Shown: in pieces, positions 33,933-44,192 of the stretch
Numbering within the stretch: the stretch's first letter is position 1
How the letters are laid out: the number at the start of each line of letters is the position of its first letter
Assembly: GCF_006265175.1 (NCBI RefSeq)
Contig: NZ_VDCQ01000003.1
Location: forward strand, 2,059 to 66,058
Direction of reading: 5' to 3'
DNA: 64,000 nt
DNA from: Paenibacillus hemerocallicola
GTDB lineage: Bacteria > Bacillota > Bacilli > Paenibacillales > NBRC-103111
Translations under genes and position numbers: made by a program
Notes under the pieces: generated by a model
Databases searched by the model: none
What the model saw: only the letters and a program-made list of their open reading frames with translations
Told to the model about the DNA's origin: nothing

Positions 33933-34664
33933 ATGACCGACAGACCGTTTCCGTTGATTGCCGCTCATACCGGTTGCAACGACACGCCCTACAACACGGT
34001 TGAATCATTCATGGAGGGGATCCGGCTGGGAGCGGATATCGTGGAGGTCGATTTGAGAATCGTCCGCGACGGCACCGTCGTACTGCTCCATGACGATTCT
34101 CCATATATCCATGAATACGATTTCGGGCAGTTGAACGAGCCGGATGTCCGGTCGAAAATTGACGCTCTGTACGTTCGGCACGAGATCGTACGGCTGTCGG
34201 ATGTTTTGGAGCTTGCGATGAAGCATAATGCAAGACTGAATCTCGATATCAAGACGGAAGCAGCGATAGAACCCATCATTCGGCTCGTCAGAGAGCACGA
34301 AGCAGTAGAGCGGGTCTACATTACCGGATGCAGCGAGAATATTACGAGCCGACATAGCGATATCCGGGTTGTACTCAATACCCCAACCAAGCTTACACCC
34401 GATGAGCGGGACAGCTACCGGTCATTTGCGGAAAAAGTATGCCTGGAAGGGACCAGGGGCCGTTATTACGGTCTCAATATGCACGTCGACACGTGCCGCC
34501 CCGAGGTGGTGGAGCTTGCGCATGAGTGCGGTCTTGCGGTATGGGTATATACGGTGAACGATCCGGATGCGATGCGGAGATTGATCCGATGCGGAGTCGA
34601 TGCGATTACGACGAAGGATGTCGCCCGGTTGGGCGAGCTGAGAGCGGACTTTGTAACGGGATAA
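33933..34664 (+). CDS. Divergent glycerophosphodiester phosphodiesterase (GDPD) family protein
   Basis: The 243-aa barrel follows the GDPD layout: a start AAHTGCNDTPYNTVESF, the metal-binding VEVDLRIVRDGTVVLLHDD, DIKTE, and a C-terminal AVWVYTVND. Key positions differ from the canonical family. HTG replaces HRG, PYNT replaces PENT, and DIK replaces the usual E-x-K. The metal-ligand pair ExD and the catalytic His of LLHDD are kept. It may cleave a non-standard phosphodiester. If it acts on glycerophosphoinositol it would release inositol for the pathway encoded directly downstream; this is an inference. Confidence 0.78.
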   Translation: MTDRPFPLIAAHTGCNDTPYNTVESFMEGIRLGADIVEVDLRIVRDGTVVLLHDDSPYIHEYDFGQLNEPDVRSKIDALYVRHEIVRLSDVLELAMKHNARLNLDIKTEAAIEPIIRLVREHEAVERVYITGCSENITSRHSDIRVVLNTPTKLTPDERDSYRSFAEKVCLEGTRGRYYGLNMHVDTCRPEVVELAHECGLAVWVYTVNDPDAMRRLIRCGVDAITTKDVARLGELRADFVTG

Positions 34665-34709
34665 AAGCCCGATGCAGCGTTACTCGAGCCAAGATGAAAC
34701 GGTGTCCAA

Positions 34710-34721
34710 TTAAGCGCTTAA
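34710..34721. promoter_or_regulatory. LacI-type operator 1 upstream of iolD
   Basis: TTAAGCGCTTAA is a perfect 12-bp palindrome 73 bases before the iolD start. Its core is identical to the site at the LacI promoter (29840). Confidence 0.65.
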
Positions 34722-34750
34722 CCCAATTAGGGAAGCGATTTTTCTATGAT

Positions 34751-34768
34751 GGGTTAAGCGCTATACCC
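34751..34768. promoter_or_regulatory. LacI-type operator 2 upstream of iolD
   Basis: GGGTTAAGCGCTATACCC is an almost perfect 18-bp palindrome. Its centre lies 44 bases (about four helical turns) from that of operator 1, so the two sites face the same side of the DNA and could bind a tetramer or two dimers. Confidence 0.65.
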
Positions 34769-34793
34769 GACTGGTGGAAAGGAGCTTGAGCGA

Positions 34794-36665
34794 ATGGCGG
34801 AAGGCAAGATTCGTCTTACGATGGCACAAGCGCTGCTCCGGTATTTGGATTGTCAGTATGTATCGGCAGATGGCAGAGAAACGAAATTCGTCAAGGGTGT
34901 AATGGGTATATTCGGGCACGGCAACGTGACCGGGATCGGCGAAGCGCTGGAACGCAGCGCCGGAGAGCTGACCTTCGTGCAAGGCAAAAATGAACAAGGC
35001 ATGGTTCATGCGGCTACCGCTTTCGCGAAGCAGAGCAACCGCATGCAAATATTCGCCTGTACATCCTCGATCGGCCCGGGGGCACTGAACATGGTGACGG
35101 CTGCGGCAACGGCGACGGTCAACCGGCTGCCTGTTCTGCTGCTTCCGGGTGACAATTTCGCTTCGCGTCAGCCCGACCCGGTACTGCAGCAGCTGGAGGT
35201 GGCCGGGGATTACACGATTTCAGCGAACGATCCGTTCAAGGCGGTCAGCAAATATTGGGATCGCATCGAACGTCCGGAGCAGCTGATCGCAGCGGCAAGC
35301 AGGGCGATGCGAGTGCTTACAGATCCGGCCGAGACCGGAGCGGTCACACTATGCCTGCCGCAGGATGTGCAGGCGGAAGCCTATGATTATCCGCTGTCTT
35401 TCTTCGAGCGGCAAGTCCATTACGTCGACCGCCGTCCGCCGTCTCCTGATGCGATACAACGTGCCGCGGAGCTCGTCCGGACGAAAAATCGTCCGCTGCT
35501 CATTTCCGGCGGCGGAGTACTGTACGCCTCGGCGGCGGAACAGCTGGCCGCATTCGCGGAAGCCTTCGGCATTCCGGTAGCGGAAACGCAGGCGGGTAAA
35601 GGCGCGCTGCCATGGAAACATCCGCTCAATGTCGGGGCGGTCGGGGTGACGGGTACGCTCGCAGCCAACCTCCTGGCCAAGGAGGCCGACCTTATTATTG
35701 GCGTCGGTACGCGTTATTCGGACTTCACGACTTCCTCCAAATCGGCGTTTGCCCATCCCGAGGTGCGGTTTTTGAACTTGAACATAAACGGCTTCGATGC
35801 CGCGAAGCTGGGCGCTGAGGCTATCCCTTGCGACGCGCGGGAAGGACTTTCGGCGCTGACCGAGGCACTCCTTGCAAGCGGCTACCGCAGCGGATACGGC
35901 ACGACCGAAATCGCCGGACATAAAAAACGCTGGAACGGCGAGGTGGACCGGATGTACGCGCTGGAGCACGAAGCCGGACTGGCACAGACCCGCGCGCTCG
36001 GGATCATCAATGAAACGATCGATCCGTCCGCCGTCATCGTGTGCGCGGCAGGCAGCCTGCCGGGGGATTTGCACCGGCTGTGGAGAGCCTCGCAGCCACG
36101 AACGTATCACATGGAATATGGTTTCTCGTGCATGGGCTACGAGGTAAGCGGCGCTTTCGGAGCCGCGTTGGCTGCGCCGGACCGGGACGTATTCGCGATC
36201 GTCGGAGACGGAAGCTACCTGATGCTTCATTCCGAGCTTGTGACGAGCTTGCAGGAGGGACGCAAAATAACGGTGCTGCTGTTCAACAACAACGGCTTCC
36301 AATGCATTCACCAGCTGCAAAAGGGTCATGGGAGCGATGGCTTCGGCAATGAATTCCGCTATCGTTCCTCCGCTACAGGCCGGTTGACAGGCGGATATAT
36401 GCCGATTGATTTCGCCGCCCACGCCCGCAGCTTGGGCGCCAAAGCATACAAAGCGACCACGGCCGCGGAGTTGAAAGAGGCTCTCGGTCAAGCGAAGCGG
36501 GAATCGATATCGACCTTGATCGAAATTCCGGTCGTACCGGGTACGGGCACGACCGGCTACGAATCGTGGTGGCAGGTCGGCGTACCGGAAGTGTCGGCAA
36601 GCGGCAGCGTGCTGAAGGCATACCGGGAGATGGAAGCGCGAACCCGCGACATTAGGCTGATTTGA
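34794..36665 (+). CDS. iolD: 3D-(3,5/4)-trihydroxycyclohexane-1,2-dione acylhydrolase
   Basis: This 623-aa thiamine-diphosphate enzyme opens the ring of the inositol-derived dione to give 5-deoxyglucuronate. It shows the acetolactate-synthase-like three-domain plan with [22 protein letters not shown] near the N-terminus (conserved Glu), [20 protein letters not shown], and the cofactor motif [15 protein letters not shown] with NNNGFQC. AAAGGAG precedes the ATG. It is the first gene of the D-E-C-A-J-G-B cluster and is preceded by two LacI-type palindromes. Confidence 0.95.
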   Translation: MAEGKIRLTMAQALLRYLDCQYVSADGRETKFVKGVMGIFGHGNVTGIGEALERSAGELTFVQGKNEQGMVHAATAFAKQSNRMQIFACTSSIGPGALNMVTAAATATVNRLPVLLLPGDNFASRQPDPVLQQLEVAGDYTISANDPFKAVSKYWDRIERPEQLIAAASRAMRVLTDPAETGAVTLCLPQDVQAEAYDYPLSFFERQVHYVDRRPPSPDAIQRAAELVRTKNRPLLISGGGVLYASAAEQLAAFAEAFGIPVAETQAGKGALPWKHPLNVGAVGVTGTLAANLLAKEADLIIGVGTRYSDFTTSSKSAFAHPEVRFLNLNINGFDAAKLGAEAIPCDAREGLSALTEALLASGYRSGYGTTEIAGHKKRWNGEVDRMYALEHEAGLAQTRALGIINETIDPSAVIVCAAGSLPGDLHRLWRASQPRTYHMEYGFSCMGYEVSGAFGAALAAPDRDVFAIVGDGSYLMLHSELVTSLQEGRKITVLLFNNNGFQCIHQLQKGHGSDGFGNEFRYRSSATGRLTGGYMPIDFAAHARSLGAKAYKATTAAELKEALGQAKRESISTLIEIPVVPGTGTTGYESWWQVGVPEVSASGSVLKAYREMEARTRDIRLI

Positions 36666-36694
36666 CCGATTTCATGGTAAAGGGGGAGGAAGAG

Positions 36695-37600
36695 ATGTCC
36701 AAACTGGCGGGGCTACCCTTCAAGCTAGGCATTCATCCGATCAACTGGGTGGGAGAGGATGTCCGGGAGCACGGAGAGGATACGACCTTCGAGCAAATCG
36801 TCGACGATATCCAGTCTCTCGGTCTGAACGGAACGGAAATGGGACGCAAATTTCCGACCGAGCCGGCCGTATTGCGGGAAGCATTGTCCCGGCGAGGGAT
36901 TCGGCTGGTGTCGCAATGGAAGTCGGTGCTGTTCTCCGATCCGTCGGGAAGGGTGGAGGAGCTTCTCTCTTATCGCAGACATGCGCAGTTTTTGCGGGAA
37001 ATGGGCAGCGAGGTAATCAGCACATGCGAGATCGGAGGCTCCCTGCACTTCGACCCTCGCCGTACTCCGTACGAGAAGGAAGTGGCGCGGCTCGACGAAG
37101 CGGGCTGGCTGAGTCTGGCCGAAGGGCTGAACATGGCGGGGGCAATCGCTAACGAATACGGCTTGAAGCTCGCTTATCATCATCATGGCGGCACCGTGGT
37201 GGAGAGACCTGAGGAAATCGGCCGACTGATGGAGCTGACCGACCCGGCCCTTGTCCATCTTCTGTACGATACCGGTCATGCGCGCTATGGCGGAGCGGAC
37301 CCTCTCCGGCTGCTGTGCGACCATTACGACCGTATCGCCTATATTCATTTAAAGGATATACGCGAAGCCGTTCTGGATGAGGCGCGGGCGGAAGGTGCCG
37401 ACTTCATCGCCTGCATTCGCAAAGGCGTGTTCACGGTTCCGGGCGACGGCTCTCTCGATTTTCGTCCGATTATCGCCGAGCTGGCTAGTCGCGGATATAA
37501 GGGCTGGGCAATGCTGGAAGGCGAGCAGGACCCGGTTTTGCATCCCGCACGGGAATACGCCTCAAGATCGCTTGCTTATCTGGAGGGCTTGCTGCGTTGA
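36695..37600 (+). CDS. iolE: myo-Inosose-2 dehydratase
   Basis: This 301-aa xylose-isomerase-like barrel dehydrates 2-keto-myo-inositol. Characteristic segments are KLGIHPINWVGEDVREHG, GLNGTEMGRKFP, the metal-ligand region LAYHHHGGTVVE, LLYDTGHARYGG and YIHLKDIREAVL. I choose ATG 36695, eight bases after AAGGGGGAGG; an earlier in-frame ATG overlaps the end of iolD. It acts directly before IolD in the pathway. Confidence 0.94.
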   Translation: MSKLAGLPFKLGIHPINWVGEDVREHGEDTTFEQIVDDIQSLGLNGTEMGRKFPTEPAVLREALSRRGIRLVSQWKSVLFSDPSGRVEELLSYRRHAQFLREMGSEVISTCEIGGSLHFDPRRTPYEKEVARLDEAGWLSLAEGLNMAGAIANEYGLKLAYHHHGGTVVERPEEIGRLMELTDPALVHLLYDTGHARYGGADPLRLLCDHYDRIAYIHLKDIREAVLDEARAEGADFIACIRKGVFTVPGDGSLDFRPIIAELASRGYKGWAMLEGEQDPVLHPAREYASRSLAYLEGLLR

Positions 37601-37667
37601 AGGAGAGCGGCCGAGTTTGTGCGACGATTATACATTTACTTGAACATAGAAAGTGGGAATGGGTATT

Positions 37668-38678
37668 ATGACGTATATTTCTTTTCCACCGGATCGTGCG
37701 TTCGACTTTACCGCAATCGGACGACTGTGCATTGATTTGAATGCGAACGAAATCAACCGCCCGATGGAAGAAACGATGACATTCACCAAATATGTAGGCG
37801 GTTCCCCCGCCAACATAGCAATCGGCATGGCCCGGCTCGGGCTCAACACCGCGTTTATCGGCAAAGTGGCGGACGATCAGATGGGACGCTTTATAACCGG
37901 TTATATGCAGCGTCAAGGGATTGACACCGACAATGTGGTGATCGACCATACCGGCGCGGTGACGGGACTGGCTTTCACGGAGATCAAAAGCCCCGACGAC
38001 TGCAGCATTCTCATGTACCGCGACAATGCCGCCGATCTGCTATTGAAGCCCGAAGAGGTGCGGGAGGAGTTGATCGCCGCCTCCAAAACATTGCTCATCT
38101 CCGGTACGGCACTGGCCAAGAGCCCTTCCAGGGAAGCGGTATTTCAGGCGCTCGGCTATGCCCGCAAGCATGGATGCATCGTCGTTTTCGATCTGGACTA
38201 CCGCCCGTATACGTGGTCATCGCCCGAGGAAACGGCGGTCTATTACAACTTGGCGGCGGAAAAATGCGATATCTTGCTGGGTACCCGCGATGAGTTCGAT
38301 AGGATGGAACGTTTCGAGCCGAACCCGGATAGGAGCGATCGCGTGACAGCGGCAAAATGGTTCGATTTTTCGGCGGAAATCGTCGTGATCAAGCACGGCA
38401 GGGAAGGCTCCATCGCCTATACGCGCGACGGTGCCAGCCATCAGGCCCGGAGCTTCCCGGCGAAGGTGGTCAAAACGTTCGGCGCAGGCGACGCTTACGC
38501 TGCCGGATTTTTGTACGGCGTCATGCACGGATGGACGTTGGAACAAAGCATGGAGTTCGGCAGCGCCGCAGCCTGCGTCGTCATTTCCAGCCACAGCTGC
38601 TCCGACGCGATGCCGACGGCAGACCAAGTCCGCGACTATATCGAACGGTGCGCCCGCGGCGAAATAACCGCTTCCTGA
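37668..38678 (+). CDS. iolC: 5-Dehydro-2-deoxygluconokinase
   Basis: This PfkB/ribokinase-family kinase phosphorylates 5-dehydro-2-deoxygluconate. It shows [16 protein letters not shown], the glycine-rich [19 protein letters not shown], the DRN-type [15 protein letters not shown], and the anion hole with catalytic Asp in [12 protein letters not shown]. Of three close starts (37653, 37659, 37668) the last gives the most standard N-terminus. The order E-C-A-J in this cluster follows the reaction sequence loosely. Confidence 0.94.
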   Translation: MTYISFPPDRAFDFTAIGRLCIDLNANEINRPMEETMTFTKYVGGSPANIAIGMARLGLNTAFIGKVADDQMGRFITGYMQRQGIDTDNVVIDHTGAVTGLAFTEIKSPDDCSILMYRDNAADLLLKPEEVREELIAASKTLLISGTALAKSPSREAVFQALGYARKHGCIVVFDLDYRPYTWSSPEETAVYYNLAAEKCDILLGTRDEFDRMERFEPNPDRSDRVTAAKWFDFSAEIVVIKHGREGSIAYTRDGASHQARSFPAKVVKTFGAGDAYAAGFLYGVMHGWTLEQSMEFGSAAACVVISSHSCSDAMPTADQVRDYIERCARGEITAS

Positions 38679-38697
38679 CCGGAGAGGAGAGACATCG

Positions 38698-40143
38698 ATG
38701 GTGCAAAGGTTGAAAAACTGGATCGGCGGAGAGTGGCTTGACGCTTCTTCCGACCGTACCGAGCCTGTATACAATCCGGCGACGGAGGAACTGCTGGCGT
38801 ATGTTCCGCTGTCCGCGAAGGAGGATGTGGAGCTGGCGGCAAATTCCGCCAAGGAGGCTTTCCGTACATGGAGCCGTACGCCGGTTCCGAAGCGGGCGCG
38901 CATCCTGTTCAAGTACCAGCAGCTGCTCGTCGACCATTGGGAGGAGTTGGCCGGATTCATTACGCGCGAGAACGGCAAAAGCTACAACGAAGCCCACGGC
39001 GAAGTTCTACGAGGCATCGAATGCGTCGAATTTGCCGCCGGTGCTCCCTCGCTCATGATGGGCAAACAGCTGCCGGATATCGCGTCCAATCTGGAATCGG
39101 GCATGTACCGCTATCCGGTCGGCGTTGTCGGAGGCATCACTCCGTTCAACTTCCCGATGATGGTGCCGTGTTGGATGTTCCCGCTCGCCATAGCCTGCGG
39201 CAACACGTTCGTGCTGAAGCCTTCCGAGCGCACTCCGCTCTTGGCCAACCGGCTGGCGGAGCTGTTCCGGGAGGCGGGGTTGCCGGACGGCGTTCTGAAC
39301 GTCGTCCATGGAGCGCAAGATGTAGTGAACGGTTTGCTGCATCATCCGGATATAAAAGCCATATCGTTCGTCGGCTCGCAGCCGGTGGCGGAATACGTGT
39401 ACCGGACGGCGGTGGAGCGCGGCAAGCGGGTGCAGGCGCTGGCGGGGGCAAAAAACCATTCGATCGTGCTCCCCGATGCCGATCTCGATTTGGCGGTGAA
39501 AGAAATCGTCAACGCCGCGTTCGGCTCGGCCGGCGAACGCTGCATGGCCTGCTCCGTCGTGGTGGCGGTCGGGGACATCGGCGACGAGCTGACTAGACGG
39601 TTAACCGAAGCTGCCGACCGGCTGACAATCGGCAACGGTCTCGACGAGGGCGTCTTCCTCGGTCCGGTCATTCGAAACTCTCATAAAGAGCGGACGTTGT
39701 CGTATATCGAAGCCGGCGAGCGCGAGGGCGCACAGCTGATCCGCGACGGCCGTCTTGATACGGCTGTAGACGGTCGCGGCTATTTCGTCGGCCCGACGAT
39801 TTTCGATCGCGTGCATAGCGGTATGAAAATTTGGCGGGACGAGATTTTCGCCCCGGTGCTGTCCCTCGTCCGGGCGGCGACGCTCGAGGATGCGATCGAA
39901 CTGGCCAACGAATCGGAATTTGCGAACGGCGCCTGCTTGTTCACGCAGAACGGCGGCAGCGTGCGGCAGTTCCGCGAAACGATCGATGCCGGCATGCTCG
40001 GGATCAATCTCGGCGTCCCCGCGCCTATGGCGTTTTTCCCTTTCTCCGGCTGGAAGAAATCGTTCTACGGCGATTTGCATGCGAACGGCGCGGACGGAGT
40101 CGAGTTCTACACCCGCAAAAAAATGGTTACCGCCCGTTGGTAG
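38698..40143 (+). CDS. iolA: Methylmalonate-semialdehyde dehydrogenase (CoA-acylating)
   Basis: The 481-aa enzyme turns malonic semialdehyde into acetyl-CoA at the end of inositol breakdown. It is an aldehyde dehydrogenase of the MMSDH branch: [12 protein letters not shown] at the start, [36 protein letters not shown], and the catalytic cysteine in [26 protein letters not shown] site lies before the ATG at 38698. Confidence 0.95.
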   Translation: MVQRLKNWIGGEWLDASSDRTEPVYNPATEELLAYVPLSAKEDVELAANSAKEAFRTWSRTPVPKRARILFKYQQLLVDHWEELAGFITRENGKSYNEAHGEVLRGIECVEFAAGAPSLMMGKQLPDIASNLESGMYRYPVGVVGGITPFNFPMMVPCWMFPLAIACGNTFVLKPSERTPLLANRLAELFREAGLPDGVLNVVHGAQDVVNGLLHHPDIKAISFVGSQPVAEYVYRTAVERGKRVQALAGAKNHSIVLPDADLDLAVKEIVNAAFGSAGERCMACSVVVAVGDIGDELTRRLTEAADRLTIGNGLDEGVFLGPVIRNSHKERTLSYIEAGEREGAQLIRDGRLDTAVDGRGYFVGPTIFDRVHSGMKIWRDEIFAPVLSLVRAATLEDAIELANESEFANGACLFTQNGGSVRQFRETIDAGMLGINLGVPAPMAFFPFSGWKKSFYGDLHANGADGVEFYTRKKMVTARW

Positions 40144-40188
40144 GCGCAACTCGTCAATCAAATTTTTGTAGCCGGGAGAGGATGCAAG

Positions 40189-41067
40189 GTGCCGCTCGTC
40201 TCGATGAAACGAATGCTGCTGCACGCTTTGGACGGCGGTTACGCCGTCGGACAGTTCAATCTGAACAATCTGGAATTTACGCAGGCTATCCTGCTCGCGG
40301 CGCAGGAGGAACAGGCTCCTGTCATTCTCGGCGTCAGCGAAGCCTATATCCCTTATATGGGCGGTCTTGACTGCATATCCGGCATCGTCCGTTCTTTGAT
40401 CGGACACTACGGCATTTCGGTTCCGGTAGCCCTTCACTTGGATCACGGGACATCCTTCGATCTATGTGTCCGCGCGCTGCATGCCGGATTCACCTCGGTT
40501 ATGATCGACGCTTCCCATCAGCCTCTCGAGAGAAATATCGACGTTACCCGGCGCGTCGTTCAGACTGCGCATGCACTCGGCGCCACGGTAGAGGCGGAGC
40601 TGGGACGCATTACGGGGAGGGAGGACGATCTGGTCGTGGAAGAAGCGGAATCGAGGTACGCGGTCCCGGAACAATGCGCCCGTCTCGCGCGCGCGACCGG
40701 TATCGACTGTTTGGCTCCGGCACTAGGCTCCGTCCATGGTCCGTACCGCGGACAGCCGCGGCTCGGCTTCGCGCGGATGGAGGAAATTCGCCGCTTGACC
40801 GGCCTGCCTCTCGTACTGCACGGCGGAAGCGGGCTGCCGGATGAAGAAATTGAAAGGGCGATTGCGCACGGCACGTGCAAAATCAATGTCAACACGGACA
40901 ATCAGACGGCGTTCACCGCAACGGTCCGGCAATTTTTGAATGATCACCCCGGCACCTATGATCCGCGCGATTATTTTGTCCCGGCGCGGGAGGCGATAAA
41001 AGCGGCCGTAAAAGCCAAAATCGGACGCTTCGGCTGTGCCGGCAAAGCGGGAGGGAGCGTTACATGA
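40189..41067 (+). CDS. iolJ: 6-Phospho-5-dehydro-2-deoxy-D-gluconate aldolase (class II)
   Basis: This 292-aa class II aldolase splits the phosphorylated inositol intermediate into dihydroxyacetone phosphate and malonic semialdehyde. Zinc-ligand motifs are VALHLDHGTSFD, TVEAELGRI, LGSVHGPYRG and LVLHGGSGLPDE, followed by NVNTDNQ. It starts at GTG 40189 behind GGGAGAGG. Assignment as IolJ rather than fructose-bisphosphate aldolase rests on the operon. Confidence 0.92.
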   Translation: MPLVSMKRMLLHALDGGYAVGQFNLNNLEFTQAILLAAQEEQAPVILGVSEAYIPYMGGLDCISGIVRSLIGHYGISVPVALHLDHGTSFDLCVRALHAGFTSVMIDASHQPLERNIDVTRRVVQTAHALGATVEAELGRITGREDDLVVEEAESRYAVPEQCARLARATGIDCLAPALGSVHGPYRGQPRLGFARMEEIRRLTGLPLVLHGGSGLPDEEIERAIAHGTCKINVNTDNQTAFTATVRQFLNDHPGTYDPRDYFVPAREAIKAAVKAKIGRFGCAGKAGGSVT

Positions 41068-42113
41068 CAACAATCCGAATCGGCATCATCGGAGCGGGAC
41101 GAATCGGCAAAATTCACGCCGACAACCTGTTACGCCTGCCCGGCGCTTCCCTTGTCGCGATCAGCGATCTGTTTGCTGGTCCCGAGCTGGAACAATGGGC
41201 CGCTGAAAGAGGCATCGGTCGGGTAACCAAGAGCAGCGAAGAGTTAATCGGTCATCCGCATATCGATGCGGTGTTCATTTGCAGCTCGACCGACACGCAT
41301 GCCTCGCTCATCAAGCTGGCGGCTCAAGCCGGCAAACATATTTTTTGCGAAAAGCCGGTCAGTATGGACATCGCCCTGACGGAGGAAGCGGTCGAGGCGG
41401 CACACCGAGCCGGAGTCAAGCTGCAGGTCGGGTTCAATCGCCGCTTCGACCACAACTTCAGGCGCGTTCGCGAACATGTGCAAGCCGGCACGGTCGGCGA
41501 GCCGCATATCGTGAAAATCACCTCGCGCGATCCGAGTCCGCCGCCAGCCGAGTACGTCAAAGTATCGGGCGGCATCTTCATGGATATGATGATCCACGAC
41601 TTCGATATGGCACGCTTTCTGTGCGGCAGCGAAGTCGTGGAAGTTTACGCTCAGGGGAGCGTGCTCATCGATCCGTCATTCAAGGAGCACGGGGATATCG
41701 ACACGGCGATGGTCACGCTTCGTTTTGCAAACGGTGCGCTCGGCGTCATCGACAACAGTCGTCAGGCGGTATACGGGTACGATCAGCGGGTGGAAGTATT
41801 CGGCTCCAAGGGAAGCGTGACCGTCGTCAACGACCATCCGAACACGGCGGAGGTCAGCACGTCGGAAGGAATATGGCGGGATAAGCCGCTGCCCTTTTTT
41901 CTGGAGCGCTACAATGCCGCCTATTTGGAAGAAGCCCGCCAGTTTGTCGATTGCCTTCTTCGCGACAAGCCGCCTGCAGTCGATGGTTACGACGGGCTGC
42001 AGGCAGAGCGGATCGCTGCGGCCGCCAAATTGTCGTTCCGTCTCGGACGTCCCGTGAAACTTGCGGAAGCGATCGAGTCCGCTCATGCGCCAGACGCGAT
42101 TCGTCATAGTTAA
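41064..42113 (+). CDS. iolG: Inositol 2-dehydrogenase (Gfo/Idh family)
   Basis: This 349-aa NAD-dependent enzyme oxidises myo-inositol to 2-keto-myo-inositol, the first step of the pathway. It has the Rossmann motif IGIIGAGRIGKIHADNL, the catalytic lysine motif HIFCEKPVSMD, and the conserved Asp and His of GGIFMDMMIHDFDMARFL. The start overlaps the aldolase stop by four bases. Related Gfo/Idh enzymes can prefer scyllo- or chiro-inositol, so the isomer is not certain. Confidence 0.93.
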   Translation: MTTIRIGIIGAGRIGKIHADNLLRLPGASLVAISDLFAGPELEQWAAERGIGRVTKSSEELIGHPHIDAVFICSSTDTHASLIKLAAQAGKHIFCEKPVSMDIALTEEAVEAAHRAGVKLQVGFNRRFDHNFRRVREHVQAGTVGEPHIVKITSRDPSPPPAEYVKVSGGIFMDMMIHDFDMARFLCGSEVVEVYAQGSVLIDPSFKEHGDIDTAMVTLRFANGALGVIDNSRQAVYGYDQRVEVFGSKGSVTVVNDHPNTAEVSTSEGIWRDKPLPFFLERYNAAYLEEARQFVDCLLRDKPPAVDGYDGLQAERIAAAAKLSFRLGRPVKLAEAIESAHAPDAIRHS

Positions 42114-42157
42114 TTTAGCCGTAAACATATGCAAGCAGGGAGGAGAGGATCGAGCTT

Positions 42158-42973
42158 ATGTCAAACCTGATCGTTATGCCGCGGTCAACCCCCGATCGTG
42201 AAGGAGTTGTGCTGACGGTCACGCCGGAGTCGGCCGGCTGGACATACGTCGGCTTCGAGCTCGTACAGCTGTCGGCAGGGCAAACGTTTCGACGAAACAC
42301 CGGAAGCCGCGAAGTTTGCATCGTACTGTTGAGCGGCATTGCCGAGGTCGAGACAGCCAAGTCGCAGTGGAGCGGAATCGGCGAAAGGATGAGCGTCTTC
42401 GAGCGCTCGAAGCCTTATTCCGTATACGTCCCGGACGGCGATTTCTATGAAATACGCGCGGTCACGGAGCTGGAGCTTGCGGTATGCTCCGCACCGGGAA
42501 ACAGCCGCAACGAGGCCCGCTTGATCGCGCCTGACCGTGTCGGGTCGGAAACCCGGGGCTACGGCGCGCTGGAACGCCGCATCCATAACATTTTGCCGGA
42601 ATCGGAGTCGGCGGACAGCTTGCTTGTGGTCGAAGTATTTACGCCTGCCGGGCATTGGTCCAGCTACCCGCCGCACAAGCACGACCGGAACGCGCTGCCT
42701 GCCGAATCGCTGCTGGAGGAAACGTATTATTACCGCATTCAGCCCGAGCAAGGCTTTGCCGTGCAGCGCATATATACCGACGATCGTACGCTCGACGAGA
42801 CGGTCGTCGTGGGGAACGGCCAGACAGTGCTAGTTCCGAGGGGGTACCATCCGGTCTCGGCGCCGCCAGGGTACGAGGTGTATTACTTGAATGTGATGGC
42901 AGGCCCGATCCGAACGTGGAAGTTCCATAATGATCCCGATCACGAGTGGATCATGAGCAAGCCGCAAGGATGA
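42158..42973 (+). CDS. iolB: 5-Deoxyglucuronate isomerase
   Basis: The 271-aa bicupin isomerises 5-deoxyglucuronate to 5-dehydro-2-deoxygluconate. It has the IolB metal-binding stretch GHWSSYPPHKHDRNALP, then LEETYYYRIQPEQGF, and the late segment GYHPVSAPPGYEVYYLNVMA. RBS GGGAGGAGAGG. It is the last enzyme gene of the cluster. With D, E, C, A, J and G, the route from inositol to acetyl-CoA and dihydroxyacetone phosphate is complete here. Confidence 0.95.
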   Translation: MSNLIVMPRSTPDREGVVLTVTPESAGWTYVGFELVQLSAGQTFRRNTGSREVCIVLLSGIAEVETAKSQWSGIGERMSVFERSKPYSVYVPDGDFYEIRAVTELELAVCSAPGNSRNEARLIAPDRVGSETRGYGALERRIHNILPESESADSLLVVEVFTPAGHWSSYPPHKHDRNALPAESLLEETYYYRIQPEQGFAVQRIYTDDRTLDETVVVGNGQTVLVPRGYHPVSAPPGYEVYYLNVMAGPIRTWKFHNDPDHEWIMSKPQG

Positions 42974-43054
42974 GAAGGCCGGTTGCAACTTTTTCCCGAA
43001 CTATTCATAATAGAAGGAAATGAACTTTAGCGACGACGGAAAAGCGGGGAAAAG

Positions 43055-44062
43055 ATGAAGGCGACGATTTATGATGTAGCTCGCGAAGCGGGCGTTTCGA
43101 TCGCGGCCGTATCTCAGGTCATTAACGGCAAAGGAAAAATAAGCGAAGAACGGCGTCAGGAAATCATCCGGGTCATGGAAATGCTCCATTACCAGCCCAG
43201 CCGGATCGCCAGCGCTTTGACGGGAAAGAAAACGTATACGATCGGCTTGCTCGTGCCGGATATATCCAATCCCTTCTTTGCCGAAATCGCCCGGGCGGTC
43301 GAGGAGCAGGGTCATCAGCTCGGCTACAGCCTGATCATTTGCAGTACGGAGAACAAGGACGAGCGGGTGGAGCGGTATATATCGCTTCTTCAGCAAAAAA
43401 GCGTGGACGGCATCATCATCGGAACCGGCATTGACAACAAGAAGATGCTCAAGCCTTTCCTCGATAACGAAACTCCGATCGCGATGATCGCCAGGGAAAT
43501 GCCGGGCCTGGACGTAAAGACCGTAATCGTCGACGATTACGTCGGAGGCCGCATGGCCGCCGAGCATTTGCTCGCTCTGGGCCATCGCCGGTTGGCCGTG
43601 CTGACCGAGAATCCCAAGCTGAGCAGCAGCAAGGAACGAATTCGCGGCTTCCGGGAAGGTGTGGAGCTGTCGGGCGGCGAATTGCCGGACTCCCGTATTA
43701 AGGCATGCGGCGACGAGCTGGTCAAGGAAGGCAAACGTTTAGCCGCCCAACTGCTGCAATGCGAAGATCCGCCCACGGCGATATTTTGCTGCAACGACCT
43801 GCTGGCGATCGGCACGCTGCAAGCGGCCAAGCAGCTCGGAATGAAGGTTCCGTCCGATCTTTCCGTCATAGGGTTTGACAATACGATTCTCGCGTCGGTG
43901 ACGGACCCACCTTTAACGACAGTGGCTCAGCCTACCGAGCGAATGGGTAGAACGGCCGTCGACCGATTGATCGGACAGCTCGACAAAGCGTACGACGGAG
44001 AGCTGCGCACGGTCATGCAGCCGAATCTGGTTGTCAGAAGCTCGACGGCGGCGCCATTATAG
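43055..44062 (+). CDS. LacI-family transcriptional regulator
   Basis: This 335-aa repressor has a canonical LacI N-terminus (ATIYDVAREAGVSIAAVSQV, hinge SRIASALTGKKTYTIGLLV) and an effector domain of the periplasmic-binding type (VPDISNPFFAEIARAVEEQG, GFDNTILASVTDPPLTTV). It lies 81 bases after iolB on the same strand and ends at a bidirectional terminator, so it probably belongs to the same transcription unit. It could serve as a second sugar-responsive regulator of the cluster. The AAGCGCTT sites fit either LacI protein. Confidence 0.9.
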   Translation: MKATIYDVAREAGVSIAAVSQVINGKGKISEERRQEIIRVMEMLHYQPSRIASALTGKKTYTIGLLVPDISNPFFAEIARAVEEQGHQLGYSLIICSTENKDERVERYISLLQQKSVDGIIIGTGIDNKKMLKPFLDNETPIAMIAREMPGLDVKTVIVDDYVGGRMAAEHLLALGHRRLAVLTENPKLSSSKERIRGFREGVELSGGELPDSRIKACGDELVKEGKRLAAQLLQCEDPPTAIFCCNDLLAIGTLQAAKQLGMKVPSDLSVIGFDNTILASVTDPPLTTVAQPTERMGRTAVDRLIGQLDKAYDGELRTVMQPNLVVRSSTAAPL

Positions 44063-44117
44063 ACATTGGGATAGAACTCCGCCAGACAGGTTTGGTAATT
44101 GAAATAGAATACACCGA

Positions 44118-44155
44118 AAGCCCCTACCGTACGCTTTGACGGAGGGGCTTGTTCA
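44118..44155. terminator. Bidirectional terminator between the inositol region and the PBP gene
   Basis: AAGCCCCTACCGT pairs with ACGGAGGGGCTT around a short loop, with A- and T-rich flanks. It serves the LacI gene on the plus strand and the penicillin-binding protein gene on the minus strand. Confidence 0.8.
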
Positions 44156-44192
44156 ACGACTTTTCGAGACGAAGTATCCCTCAATTGCTTCT

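Noticed and set aside
35349-36491. Long open frame (380 codons) on the minus strand inside iolD
   Set aside because: It lies wholly antisense to a clearly conserved enzyme gene, has no ribosome binding site and no recognisable protein pattern. High G+C third positions explain it.
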